DNA from: Streptomyces sp. PKU-EA00015 | Lineage (GTDB): Bacteria > Actinomycetota > Actinomycetes > Streptomycetales > Streptomycetaceae | Assembly: GCF_013387495.1 (NCBI RefSeq) | Contig: NZ_JABZEE010000011.1 | Location: 186,001-250,000, forward strand | Direction: 5' to 3' | DNA length: 64,000 nt | Part shown: positions 54,611 to 63,651 of the stretch, one piece after another | Numbering within the stretch: position 1 is the stretch's first letter | How the letters are laid out: each line of letters starts with the position of its first letter | Notes under the pieces: model-generated | What the model was told of the DNA's origin: nothing | Databases searched by the model: none | What the model saw: the letters and a program-made list of their open reading frames with translations, nothing else | Program-made: the position numbers and the translations under genes

Positions 54611-55882
54611 GTGAGCCGGATCCGCCCGCGCGCGGCCAGGGCCGGGACGGGGGACCGGACGAGGCCGCGCGCCGCCCTCCCGGCCCTCTGCGCCACCCAG
54701 ATCACCGGATGGGGCGTCCTCTACTACGCCTTCCCCGTCCTCAATTCGGCGATCACCGCCGACACCGGCTGGTCGCCGGCCGCCACCACGGCGGCCTTCT
54801 CCGCCGCCCTGCTCGTGTCGGCCGTCGCCGGCGTGCCCATCGGCCGCGTCCTCGACGCCCGCGGCCCCCGCGCGGTGATGACCGGCGGCTCCGTCCTGGC
54901 GGTCGCGGGTCTGCTCGTGGTCGCCTACGCCCCCGGCCTCGCCGGATTCACGGCGGGCTGGCTGCTGGTCGGCGTGGCGATGGCCGCCACCTTCTACCAG
55001 CCCGCCTTCGCGGCGCTCACGCGCTGGTGGGGTGCGGAGCGCGTACGGGCCCTGACGGTCGTCACCCTCGCGGGCGGCCTCGCCTCCACGGTCTTCGCCC
55101 CCGTGACCGCCGTACTCGCCGAGCACCTCTCCTGGCGCGCCACCTACGTCGTACTCGCCGGAGTCCTGGCCGCCGTCACCGTCCCCGCCCACGCCCTCGC
55201 ACTCCGGGGGCCCTGGCCGCCCGCCCCCGAGGAGGCGGTCCGGCCCGCGCACGACGCACCGGCCCGCGCCCCGGGTGCCGTGACGGGGAGCCGCCCCTTC
55301 CTGCTACTGGCGAGCGCGTTCACATTGTCCGGGTTCGCGATGCACTGCGTGGTCGTCGCACTCGTCCCGCTCCTCACCGAACGGGGTGTCTCCGCCACGG
55401 CCGCCGCCTGGGCCCTCGGCCTCGGCGGCGTGGGACAGACACTCGGCCGCACGCTGTACGGGGCCGTCGCGCGACGCACGGGCGCCCGCGCCCGGACGGC
55501 CGCGTTCATCGCGGCGGGCGGTGCCACGACCGCCGCGTTCGCGGTGGTCCCCGGGCCGTATCCGCTGCTCGTGGCCATCGCCGTCGCGGCGGGCACCGTC
55601 CGCGGCAATCTGACGCTGCTGCAGGCCACCGCGGTCACCGACCGCTGGGGTGCGACCCGTTACGCCCACCGGTCGGCGCTGCTCGCCGCCCCGGTCACCG
55701 TGGCCGGCGCGCTGGCGCCCTTCGCGGGAACCGCGCTGGCGGGTGCGTTCGGCGGCTACGAGGGGCTGTTCGTGGTCCTCGCGGGAGTGTCGGCGCTCGG
55801 CGCGGGCCTGGCGCTCGGGACCGGGACGCGCGGCTCGCCGCCGCGGGCACCGATCCGTCAGCGGGCAGAGGCGGCCTCGTAG
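54611..55882 (+). CDS. MFS transporter of the ars-type operon
   Basis: The 423-residue 12-helix MFS protein is of monocarboxylate-porter style: TQITGWGVLYYAFPVLNSAI in TM1 and the loop GRVLDARGPRAVMTGG between TM2 and TM3. It starts 5 nt after the flavoprotein gene and so is probably co-transcribed and co-regulated by the divergent ArsR. Export of the flavoprotein product or of arsenical conjugates is the natural inference. It is not ArsB or Acr3. GTG 54611 is the start. It is convergent with the kinase gene. Confidence 0.8.
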   Translation: MSRIRPRAARAGTGDRTRPRAALPALCATQITGWGVLYYAFPVLNSAITADTGWSPAATTAAFSAALLVSAVAGVPIGRVLDARGPRAVMTGGSVLAVAGLLVVAYAPGLAGFTAGWLLVGVAMAATFYQPAFAALTRWWGAERVRALTVVTLAGGLASTVFAPVTAVLAEHLSWRATYVVLAGVLAAVTVPAHALALRGPWPPAPEEAVRPAHDAPARAPGAVTGSRPFLLLASAFTLSGFAMHCVVVALVPLLTERGVSATAAAWALGLGGVGQTLGRTLYGAVARRTGARARTAAFIAAGGATTAAFAVVPGPYPLLVAIAVAAGTVRGNLTLLQATAVTDRWGATRYAHRSALLAAPVTVAGALAPFAGTALAGAFGGYEGLFVVLAGVSALGAGLALGTGTRGSPPRAPIRQRAEAAS

Positions 55883-55899
55883 ACCGCCTCCGAGGTGCG

Positions 55900-57222
55900 T
55901 CAGTCGTCCTCGTCGTGCTTCCCGCCGTCGTTCTCGCCCTTTCCGCCGGGACTCTTCGCGTCGTCGCCGGCGTCCTCCGGTTTACGGGCGTCGTCCGACG
56001 GCTCGGCCGGCTGTTCGGCGGAGGGGCTCTCCGCGACGGGGCTCTCGGCGGGGGCGCCGTCCGCGCCGCCGGTGAGGGACTCGGTGACCGCGGGCTCGCC
56101 GGTCACCGGTGTGTCCGCCGGGCTGTCCTCGGGTGCGAACACCGCCATCCCGATCAGCAGGGCGGTGGCGAAGGCAAGGGCTCCGGCCACTGTCGCGGTC
56201 ACCCTCGGGCGGCGTCGGGCGAGCGCCCGCAGAGCGGGGCGTGTGCCGGACGCCGGGGCGGCCCCGGGCAGCATGTACGTGGTCGCCGGGCCGGGTGCCG
56301 AGCCGACGGGACCAGGGGCGGCGGCCGGCGCGGCGGGCCGGGCGGGCTGCGGCGGGACGGGCCGTGTCTGCACGGGCTGCGGCGTGGGCATGGGCTCGGA
56401 GCGTCCCTGCCAGGCGCCGGAGGCGAACCAGGCGGCGACCTCGTCAGCGGTCGGCCGTTCCTCCGGCTGCTTCGCCAGCATGACGAGCAGATAGTTCTGG
56501 AACGCGGGCGACAGCCCGATGCCGAGCTCCAGCGGCGGCAGGGGCGCCGCGTCGATGTGCAGGTAGAGGGTCGCGGTGGCGGTGTCGGCCTTGAACGGAG
56601 GCCGCCCCGTGAGCAGTTGGTACAGGACGCAGCCCAGGGAGTACACGTCCGACGCGGGCTCGGCGGCGCGGCCCAGGGCGCGCTCGGGGGCGAGGTACAG
56701 GCTTGTACCGACGATCTGGCCCGCGGTGGTCAGCGCGGCCGACGGGTCGTCGACGAAACGGGCGATGCCGAAGTCGCCGATCTTCACGACGCCTTCGGTG
56801 TCGGAGAGCAGGTTGCCCGGCTTGATGTCCCGGTGGACTATGCCCTGCCGGTGGGCGGACGCAAGACCTGCCGCGGCCTGGGCCGCGACGGCAGCGACCC
56901 GCTCCGGCGTCAGCGGCCCACCGTCGGTCAGTTCCTCGGCCAGACTCCGGCCCTCGACCAGCTCCATCACCAGGTAGAAGCGGCCGTCCCACGTCCCGAA
57001 GTCGAACACCGAGACGACGGCGGGGTGGTTGAGCCGCGCTGCGGTCTGCGCCTCCATGCGGAACCGGGCGGCCGCCTGGGGATCGGCGTCGTCCCCGAGG
57101 AGCAGCTTGACGGCCACGGGCCGGCCGAGCACCTCGTCGGAGCCCCGCCAGACCTCCCCCATGCCGCCCTGCCCAATGCGGGCATCCAACCGGTATCGAT
57201 CAGCCACCAGCACCTGCTGCAC
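55900..57222 (-). CDS. Membrane-anchored Ser/Thr protein kinase
   Basis: The 440-residue Hanks-type kinase has a Gly-rich loop GQGGMGEVW, ATP Lys39 in VAVKLL, catalytic Asp132 in IVHRDIKPGNLL, DFG Asp150 and the APE-like YLAPERALG. A Pro-rich linker and one membrane helix (VTATVAGALAFATALLIGMA, about residue 350) follow. The extracellular tail of about 70 residues is Glu/Asp/Pro-rich with no PASTA repeats. GTG 57222 has GAGG 5 nt upstream. It lies downstream of the PP2C gene on the same strand; the two probably act on shared targets. Confidence 0.92.
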   Translation of the reverse strand: MQQVLVADRYRLDARIGQGGMGEVWRGSDEVLGRPVAVKLLLGDDADPQAAARFRMEAQTAARLNHPAVVSVFDFGTWDGRFYLVMELVEGRSLAEELTDGGPLTPERVAAVAAQAAAGLASAHRQGIVHRDIKPGNLLSDTEGVVKIGDFGIARFVDDPSAALTTAGQIVGTSLYLAPERALGRAAEPASDVYSLGCVLYQLLTGRPPFKADTATATLYLHIDAAPLPPLELGIGLSPAFQNYLLVMLAKQPEERPTADEVAAWFASGAWQGRSEPMPTPQPVQTRPVPPQPARPAAPAAAPGPVGSAPGPATTYMLPGAAPASGTRPALRALARRRPRVTATVAGALAFATALLIGMAVFAPEDSPADTPVTGEPAVTESLTGGADGAPAESPVAESPSAEQPAEPSDDARKPEDAGDDAKSPGGKGENDGGKHDEDD

Positions 57223-57546
57223 GAAAACCTCACTCCGGGGACCTGTCGCGAGCCGCCCTCGGCCTCCGCAAGGAGAATCGGTGAAGGAGTCGGGGCACAG
57301 TAAGCCTAGCCAGCCGGGACGGGTGCCCCGGACGCGGCAGGCGCCCAGCGACTCGCGACGAGCCCGGAGGCCACCGCACACCCCGGCTTCCACGGCCCCG
57401 GAGACGAACACCCCGCCACAGCAGGCGGATCCCGGCGCGGTCGTGACGAACGGACAGCCCACACCGGGCCGTTCGACCCTGTCCTGCCCGAGACCTGCCG
57501 GCGCGACGGGCGGTGGGGCGACCGAGGCACCCCTCGGCCGGTCGTC
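57223..57546. other. Gap between kinase and phosphatase genes
   Basis: This 324-bp GC-rich interval should hold the kinase promoter (minus strand). Open frames here have poor composition and run antisense into neighbours. A plus-strand GTG at 57281 has AAGGAG before it but no sensible protein. No clear terminator or operator was seen. Confidence 0.4.
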
Positions 57547-58287
57547 TCAGGCGCTGACGCGTACGAGCGCGAGCGTGATGTTGTCGGGGCCGCCGGCCTC
57601 GATGGCCGCCTTCCAGAGTTCGAAGGCCGCCCGGCCGTCGTCGTGCACCCGCAGCACGTCGCCGATCGTCTCGTCCGGTACCGGGTCGGTCAGCCCGTCG
57701 CTGCACACCAGGTAGCGGTCGCCGCCGGTCAGCGCGGAGGCCGTGACGTGGGGCGTGACGGCTCGGAACGCGGGCGTGCCGCCGAGCGTCTGGGTCACCA
57801 CCGACGTGGTGCGCCGGCCCGGTGGCGGCGGCGGGCTGTCGTCCACGCTCACCTGGCGCAGCCCGTTGCCCGTTGCGTCGTACACCTTGCTGTCGCCGAC
57901 GTTGAACGTCAGCAGTGACTCGGCCAGCAGCACGGCCCCGGCGACGGTGGTCCCCATGGTGAAGAGCTCCGGCTCGGAGTCGGCCGCCGAGAACACCTCG
58001 TGGTTGCACAGCTCCACGGCATCGCGGACGGCCTCCTCGCCGTCCAGGGAGGGGCCGAGCGAGGCGAGGCGGCGGACGACCAGCGCGCTGGCCACCTCGC
58101 CGCCCGGCTGCCCGCCGAGTCCGTCGGCAACGGCGACGACGAGTGGCGTGCCGAGGGGGAACAGCAGGGTCTGCGGGTTCTCGGTGACCGTCCCGCACAG
58201 CGTCCACGGGCCGACGACCAGGCTGTCCTCGTTGTGGTCGCGGATCAGGCCCGCATGGCTCAGGGCGGTCACGGCTGTGTAGGGCAT
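57547..58287 (-). CDS. PP2C-type Ser/Thr protein phosphatase
   Basis: The 246-residue cytosolic phosphatase has the PP2C metal motifs in order: IRDHNEDS, VVAVADGLGG, FTMGTTVAGAVL, FNVGDSKVY, VCSDGLTD and GGPDNITLALV. All key Asp residues are present. It probably reverses phosphorylation by the membrane kinase encoded 324 bp downstream on the same strand. No membrane anchor is present. Confidence 0.92.
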   Translation of the reverse strand: MPYTAVTALSHAGLIRDHNEDSLVVGPWTLCGTVTENPQTLLFPLGTPLVVAVADGLGGQPGGEVASALVVRRLASLGPSLDGEEAVRDAVELCNHEVFSAADSEPELFTMGTTVAGAVLLAESLLTFNVGDSKVYDATGNGLRQVSVDDSPPPPPGRRTTSVVTQTLGGTPAFRAVTPHVTASALTGGDRYLVCSDGLTDPVPDETIGDVLRVHDDGRAAFELWKAAIEAGGPDNITLALVRVSA

Positions 58288-58363
58288 GTCGGCTCCGGCC
58301 TCTTGTGACGGAAGGCGTGTCCCTCACCCCATTGTCACGCCACAGGGCGCAGGGCCGGGCCGG

Positions 58364-59131
58364 TCAGACGCTCCGTACCGTCGCGCCCGCCGCGGTCAGC
58401 GCGTCGATCTCCTCCTGCGGGGCGGCCGCGTCGGTGACGACGGCGTGCAGCGCGGATGCGGGCGCGACGAAGGCGAGGGCCGTACGGGAGAGCTTGGCGG
58501 CGTCCGCCACGGCGACCACCCGGCGGGCCGACGCGATCGCGGTGCGCTTGACGGCCGCGTCGTCCAGGTCGTACGCGGTCAGGCCGTTCTCCGCGTTCAG
58601 TCCGCAGCAGCCGACGACCGCCGTGTCGAAGCGCAGGGCGGACAGCGACGCCAGGGTCAGGGGCCCGGTCAGCGCGAGCTCGCCGGGCCGTGGGCGGCCG
58701 CCGGGGACGAGCAGCGTCAGCCGCGGGGCACCGGTCAGGGCGTGCACCGCGTGCAGGGAAAGGGGCATCACGGTCAGCCGGCGGTGCTCGAGGACGCGCG
58801 CCACCTCCAGGCAGGTGGTGCCGCTGTCGAGGACGACGGACTCGCCGTCGGAGATCAGTCCGGCGACCTCGGCGGCGATGCGCCGCTTGGCGTCGAGTCC
58901 GTCCTGCGCCCGCAGCGCGAACGGAGGCTCCTCGCCGCGCAGCAGGAGGCTGCGCGCGCCGCCTCGGTAGCGCTCGAGGACTCCCTGATCGGCCAGCAGC
59001 TCCAGGTCGCGTCGGATCGTCATCTCCGACGCGCCGGTCAGACCTGCCAGCTCCGCGACGCCGATACGGCCGGCCTCGCGCACGGCCTCGGTGATCTGCC
59101 GGAGTCGTTCCGCGCTCGGTGTGCTCGCCAC
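58364..59131 (-). CDS. DeoR family transcriptional regulator
   Basis: The 255-residue protein has an N-terminal DeoR helix-turn-helix (ERLRQITEAV, ASEMTIRRDLELLADQGV) with the wing RYRGGARS. The C-terminal sugar-phosphate-isomerase-like effector domain has VVLDSGTTCLEVAR, TAVVGCCGLNAENGLTAYD and SARRVVAVADAAKLSRTA. Effectors are usually sugar phosphates. GTG 59131 is chosen; GTG 59146 is also possible. It is divergent from the MFS gene with a shared operator region. Confidence 0.88.
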   Translation of the reverse strand: MASTPSAERLRQITEAVREAGRIGVAELAGLTGASEMTIRRDLELLADQGVLERYRGGARSLLLRGEEPPFALRAQDGLDAKRRIAAEVAGLISDGESVVLDSGTTCLEVARVLEHRRLTVMPLSLHAVHALTGAPRLTLLVPGGRPRPGELALTGPLTLASLSALRFDTAVVGCCGLNAENGLTAYDLDDAAVKRTAIASARRVVAVADAAKLSRTALAFVAPASALHAVVTDAAAPQEEIDALTAAGATVRSV

Positions 59132-59171
59132 GCCCCGATGGAACACCACGGATGCGCGAAAAGCAAGCTTA

Positions 59172-59199
59172 CGAACACACATCATGTTCGATATGTTCG
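59172..59199. promoter_or_regulatory. DeoR operator candidate
   Basis: CGAAC (59172) is inverted relative to two direct GTTCG copies (59186, 59195) within an AT-rich island between the divergent deoR-type and MFS genes. The clustered half-sites suggest autoregulation and control of the transporter. Confidence 0.5.
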
Positions 59200-59204
59200 G
59201 AGTC

Positions 59205-60392
59205 ATGGAGACATCACTGCGGAAGGGCCGTGCGGCCACCTTCGCCTACTTCGCCCTGAACGGCTTCCTGCTGGGCATGTGGGTGGTCCACATCCCGGCC
59301 GTCGAGCATCGGGCGGGCATCAGCCATGCCGTGCTCGGCTGGCTCCTGCTGCTGCTCGGCCTCGGGGCGTTCGCGGGGATGCAGGCCGCCGGCCCGCTCA
59401 CCGACCGGGCCGGCGCCCGCACGGTGGTCCCGCTCGGAGCGGCGCTGTGCAGCGCGGCCGTCGTCCTTCCCGGCCTCGCCACGAACGCCTGGGCCCTGGG
59501 CGGGGCGCTGCTGCTGCTCGGGTTCGGCAACGGATGCCTCGACGTGAGCATGAACGCCCACGCCGTCCAGGTCGAGCGGGGCTACGGACGGCCCGTCATG
59601 TCCGCCTTCCACGCCACCTTCTCCATCGGCGGCGTCCTCGCTGCGCTGATCGGCGCCCGTACGCTGAGCTGGGGATGGAGCCCCGCGGCGACCCTCGGCG
59701 CGGCGGCGGTCCTCGGGCTCGTCGCGGCCGCGGCGGCCGCCGGCGCACTGCTGCGGCCCGAACGCGCCGCCGCGGAGGAGCCGGCGGCCGGTACGCCGTC
59801 CCGGCGCCGCACTCCCCGGCGCATCTGGTTCCTCGCCGCCCTCGCGCTGATGCTGATGCTCTGCGAAGGCGTGGCCAACGACTGGAGCGTGCTGCACCTG
59901 CGGGACGTCCTGGACGCGCCGGCCGCGACCGCGGCCCTCGCCTACGGCGCCTTCTCCACCGCCATGACCGTCGGCCGGCTGCTCGCCGACCGGGTGGCGG
60001 CCCGAGTCGGCCCGGTGGCCGTCCTCCGCCACGGTGCCGCCGTGGCCGCCCTGGGCCTCGCCGTCGCGGCGCTGTCCCCGTGGGTGCCGCTCGCCCTTGC
60101 GGGCTGGGCCGTGTTCGGGGCCGGCCTGTCCGGGTGCATCCCCCAGCTGTTCAGCGCCGCGGGCCACGCCGACCCGAACGCCGCGGGCGCCAACGTCTCG
60201 CGCGTCGCCGGCCTCGGCTACCTCGGGATGCTCGCCGGGCCCGCCGTGATCGGACCGCTCACCCACCTCGTTCCGCTCAACCTCACCTTCTTCCTGCCCG
60301 TCGCCTTCTGCGTCGTGGCCGCCTGCACGGCCGGCGTGCTGCACACCCGGAGCCCCGCTCCCGCCGCCGAACCGCGGACCGAGAAGGTGTGA
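59205..60392 (+). CDS. MFS transporter
   Basis: The 395-residue 12-helix transporter begins METSLRKGRAATFAYFALNG. It has the loop GPLTDRAGARTVVPLGAA after TM2 and the conserved GFGNGCLDVSMNAHAVQVE. The latter resembles the FucP/YbjJ-like sugar and inner-membrane MFS branch. It is divergent from the DeoR regulator and probably controlled by it, which suggests a sugar or sugar alcohol substrate. In-frame ATGs at 59184 and 59193 are alternative starts inside the operator. Confidence 0.82.
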   Translation: METSLRKGRAATFAYFALNGFLLGMWVVHIPAVEHRAGISHAVLGWLLLLLGLGAFAGMQAAGPLTDRAGARTVVPLGAALCSAAVVLPGLATNAWALGGALLLLGFGNGCLDVSMNAHAVQVERGYGRPVMSAFHATFSIGGVLAALIGARTLSWGWSPAATLGAAAVLGLVAAAAAAGALLRPERAAAEEPAAGTPSRRRTPRRIWFLAALALMLMLCEGVANDWSVLHLRDVLDAPAATAALAYGAFSTAMTVGRLLADRVAARVGPVAVLRHGAAVAALGLAVAALSPWVPLALAGWAVFGAGLSGCIPQLFSAAGHADPNAAGANVSRVAGLGYLGMLAGPAVIGPLTHLVPLNLTFFLPVAFCVVAACTAGVLHTRSPAPAAEPRTEKV

Positions 60393-60785
60393 GGACGGGA
60401 CGCCGCAACGAGACCGGGCGGCCGGGAATCACCGGCACGGCACCGCACCGCCCCGGCACGTCACCGCCCGCGCCCCACACACGCCCTGCCGGGTGTGGGC
60501 AGGCCGGGCCGCAGGCGGGACGTCCACCCGCCGCCGGGCCGGGCGACCGCCGCCCGGCAGGGCGCGGCGTGCGTGGGGCACGGCGGTCGCGCCCGCCCGC
60601 CGCCGAACCGGACGGCACCGCCCGGAAAGGCGACCATGCCCGGCAGGGCACGGCGCGCACGGCGGTCCCACCCGCCCGGCAGGGAAAGCGCGTGGGGCAC
60701 GGCAGTCGCACCCCGGCCCACAGCCCGACCGCACCGCCATGGACAGCGCGCCGCGCGTGGTGCCGCGCGGCGCGCCGGGCCCGGA
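60393..60785. other. GC-rich gap with degenerate direct repeats
   Basis: These 393 bp separate the convergent MFS and GH32 genes. They carry three imperfect copies of a roughly 40-bp unit beginning GCCCGGCAGGG and containing GTGGGGCACGGC (near 60551, 60639 and 60674). No gene is supported; open frames on both strands are low-complexity. Confidence 0.5.
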
Positions 60786-63365
60786 TCACCCCCGGTACGA
60801 CCCCAGGCGGTGCACCGTCACCGCGTCCAGCCTCGCCGAGCCGCCCTCCGCGAAGAGTTCCACGCCGTCTCCGGCCTCGTCCGGGAAGATCTGGTCCGTG
60901 ATGACCGCCTCGCCCTGGCCGCCGAACACCTCCACGGAGGACCAGTCGACGAGGATGCGCAGCCTGACCTTGCCGTCCCTGGCCTTGAGCGGAGCGCGCT
61001 GCACGCCGGGGAAGTCGCTGCTGAAGTCGACCGCACCGGACCTCGTGCGGTCGACGTACAGCTCCTGCGTTCCGGCGTCGTAGCCGATGACGGTCTCCTG
61101 GCCGCCGGGGCCGGTGCGGACCTTGAGGCCGAACCGTTCGGCGTCCCGCAGGGAGAACGTGGCGTCGATGTCCAGCGCCTTGCCGTCGGCGCGCCCGCCC
61201 GCCAGCGGCACCGAGCCGCCGGTGACGTCCACCTGCTCCGCGGTCACCACGGGCCCTTCGCGCAGCGACGCGACCGTCCGCACCGGCCGCTGGGTCAGCC
61301 GGAGCCTTCCGTCGACCGTGCGGAGTGCCATCTCGCGGGGAATGCTCTGCGCGCTGCGCCACGGCGAGGTGGGGATGTGGTTGCCGTACTGCCAGTTGTT
61401 CATCCAGCCGATCATGTGGCGCCTGCCGTCCGGCGCGCCCTCCCACGACACGGCCGCGTAGTAGTCCTTGCCGTGGTCGACCCACTGCGCGCGCCGCACC
61501 GAGGGCACCGCGGGCTCGTCGGCGGCGACGAACCGGTCGGCGACGAGGTGCCCCCACCCGCCGGTGTTCATGTCGACGAGCTGGATCCGCGCCTGCTTGC
61601 CCGCATGGGCGCGCAGGTCGAACGACGCCCAGTCCAGCGCGCCGCTGTCCGAGCCGGTGGCGCTCTGCACGACCTTCCCGTCCACGAGCAGATTGACGGA
61701 GGTCTCGGTGGAGCGGGGCCGGGCGCGGGTGTCGGACAGCATGATGTGGTCGACGTTGATGTGGCCCCAGCCGCCGGTGTTGGCGTCCACGATCTCGATG
61801 CGTGCCTTCCGGCCGGCCATCTCCCGCACGTCCCACGACGCCCAGTTGAGCGCCTCGGAGTCCTTTCCGGTCGCACTGCGCACGACCTTGCCGTCGACGA
61901 TCAGGCGCACCGCGGTCGGTGCGTCGGTGGAGGAGGGGTGCCTGCCGCCGCCGATCAGGAAGTTGACGTAGTCCTGGTCGATCGTGAAGTCGGGGGAGGT
62001 GAGCGTGCCGGTGGTCGAGTCTTCCCGCAGGAACGTGTTCACCAGCCCGGCGCCGAGATGGCCGGACACCGGGTGCTGGCCGGGCAGCGTACCGGTGGCC
62101 GGGCCGTCGCCGAACGCCTCGCCGGTCGCTGTCCAGTCCCCGTATCCCTCGCCCTCGAAGTCGGCGAGGACGGTCCCGGCGGGCGGCGGGACCGGGCCAT
62201 CGGTCAGGACGGCGTCCGGGTCGTGCGGATGACGGCCGCCGCCCACCTTGAAGTTGACGTACGGGCTGGTCACGGTGAACGCCGGGGAGGTGAGCGTGCC
62301 GGTGGCGGCGCCGTCGCCGTGGAAGCTGTCGACGTAGCCCCTGCCCTCGACTCCCGTGACGCCCGGCGGCGCGTCCTCCGGCAGCTTCACGGGCCCCTCT
62401 CCGAACGCCGTACCGGTCGTCTCCCAACTGCCGTGGTCCGAGCCGTAGCCGGACCCCTCGAAGTCCTGCATCACGAGGCCGGCCGGCGGCGTGTAGGAAC
62501 CGTCGTCGTCGGGGACGAACCGCTTGCCGTCGAAGTCGCCCACGAAGTACTGCGCGGCCGAACCCCCGGCGATGCCACCGGGGTTGATGTTGACGACGAG
62601 GACCCACTTGACCCGGTCGGGGTCGCCGTCGACGGGCAGTGGGAACAGGTCCGGGCACTCCCACACGCCGCCCACAGCGCCCTGCGGGCCGAAGTCGCTG
62701 AGGTGCGTCCAGTGCTTGAGATCCTTGGAGGAGTAGAACCGCACCTTGTGCTCGGTGGACAGGGACACGGTCATCAACCAGCTCCTGGTCGGCGCGTGCC
62801 ACTGGACCTTGGGGTCGCGGAACTCCTTCGACCCGATGTCGAGCACCGGGTTCCCCGCGTACTTCGTCCAGGTGCGGCCGCGGTCGGTGCTGTACGCCAG
62901 TGACTGGGCCTGCTTGCCGCCGTCCTTGTAGGCGCTGGTGTACACGGCGACCATGGCGGGGTTCTCCCGGGTGCCGAATCCCGAGGTGTTGTCCCGGTCG
63001 ACGACGGCGCTGCCGGAGAAGACCATCTCCTCGTCGTCGTGCGGGATGGCGAGCGGGAGCTCCTCCCAGTGCACCAGGTCCTTGCTGACGGCGTGGCCCC
63101 AGGACATGTTGCCCCAGGTGTTGCCGCTCGGGTTGTACTGGTAGAAGAGGTGGTACTCGCCCTTGAAGTACACCAGCCCGTTGGGGTCGTTCATCCAGTT
63201 CTTCGCGGGGCTGAAGTGGAACTGGGGCCGGTGGGGCTCGGTGAACGGCGGGCGGTCGGCGGCGAACGACTGCGGCGCGACGGCGGTCGAGGTCAGGGCA
63301 CAAACGGTGGCCACGGCGGCGAGCAGCCGCACGGGGGCACGCCGGACAACACGTCCAGAGCTCAT
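60786..63365 (-). CDS. GH32 fructan hydrolase (levanase/inulinase type), secreted
   Basis: The 859-residue protein has a signal peptide (RVVRRAPVRLLAAVATVCAL, cut near residue 36). The five-bladed GH32 propeller shows all catalytic motifs: nucleophile Asp60 in WMNDPNG, Asp184 in FRDPKV and acid/base Glu236 in WECPDLF. The C-terminal beta-sandwich has LRILVDWSSVEVFGGQGE. Residues about 291-623 are a large insertion in the propeller, built from duplicated modules. It hydrolyses beta-fructosyl bonds of levan, inulin or sucrose. ATG 63365 has AGGAG upstream. The neighbouring PfkB kinase and a strong palindrome suggest a fructan-induced locus. Confidence 0.92.
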   Translation of the reverse strand: MSSGRVVRRAPVRLLAAVATVCALTSTAVAPQSFAADRPPFTEPHRPQFHFSPAKNWMNDPNGLVYFKGEYHLFYQYNPSGNTWGNMSWGHAVSKDLVHWEELPLAIPHDDEEMVFSGSAVVDRDNTSGFGTRENPAMVAVYTSAYKDGGKQAQSLAYSTDRGRTWTKYAGNPVLDIGSKEFRDPKVQWHAPTRSWLMTVSLSTEHKVRFYSSKDLKHWTHLSDFGPQGAVGGVWECPDLFPLPVDGDPDRVKWVLVVNINPGGIAGGSAAQYFVGDFDGKRFVPDDDGSYTPPAGLVMQDFEGSGYGSDHGSWETTGTAFGEGPVKLPEDAPPGVTGVEGRGYVDSFHGDGAATGTLTSPAFTVTSPYVNFKVGGGRHPHDPDAVLTDGPVPPPAGTVLADFEGEGYGDWTATGEAFGDGPATGTLPGQHPVSGHLGAGLVNTFLREDSTTGTLTSPDFTIDQDYVNFLIGGGRHPSSTDAPTAVRLIVDGKVVRSATGKDSEALNWASWDVREMAGRKARIEIVDANTGGWGHINVDHIMLSDTRARPRSTETSVNLLVDGKVVQSATGSDSGALDWASFDLRAHAGKQARIQLVDMNTGGWGHLVADRFVAADEPAVPSVRRAQWVDHGKDYYAAVSWEGAPDGRRHMIGWMNNWQYGNHIPTSPWRSAQSIPREMALRTVDGRLRLTQRPVRTVASLREGPVVTAEQVDVTGGSVPLAGGRADGKALDIDATFSLRDAERFGLKVRTGPGGQETVIGYDAGTQELYVDRTRSGAVDFSSDFPGVQRAPLKARDGKVRLRILVDWSSVEVFGGQGEAVITDQIFPDEAGDGVELFAEGGSARLDAVTVHRLGSYRG

Positions 63366-63505
63366 GGTGTCTCCTGTGGTGCGGACCGTCCGGAGCACGG
63401 AGCGCCGCGATGCGAGGCGATGGGGGTGCGCCGCGGTGCGGGGAAGGCCCGCCGAGTCGGGGATCCCGCTGCCGGACCGGGATGGCAACGGTCCGGCAAC
63501 ACGGG

Positions 63506-63535
63506 TGTCATCGCTGACATGTGTCAGCGATGACA
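63506..63535. promoter_or_regulatory. 30-nt palindrome upstream of the GH32 gene
   Basis: Fourteen-base arms (TGTCATCGCTGACA and its exact complement) are separated by TG. It lies 141 nt upstream of the GH32 start. LacI- or GntR-type repressors of sugar genes use such sites; it could also serve as a terminator for the upstream kinase gene, but there is no T run and the stem is not GC-only. Confidence 0.65.
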
Positions 63536-63651
63536 TCGGCTGGCCAGATGATGGACACGCCGTCACAGGTGAGTCAACGGTCCGGACGGAATTGATCCGG
63601 CGGGAACGCGCGGAGACCGGACGGGCGAACCGGCCGCGAACGTATACGCGT

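Noticed and set aside
57281..57546. Plus-strand gene starting at GTG 57281
   Set aside because: AAGGAG precedes it, but the protein is low-complexity and continues antisense into the phosphatase gene.
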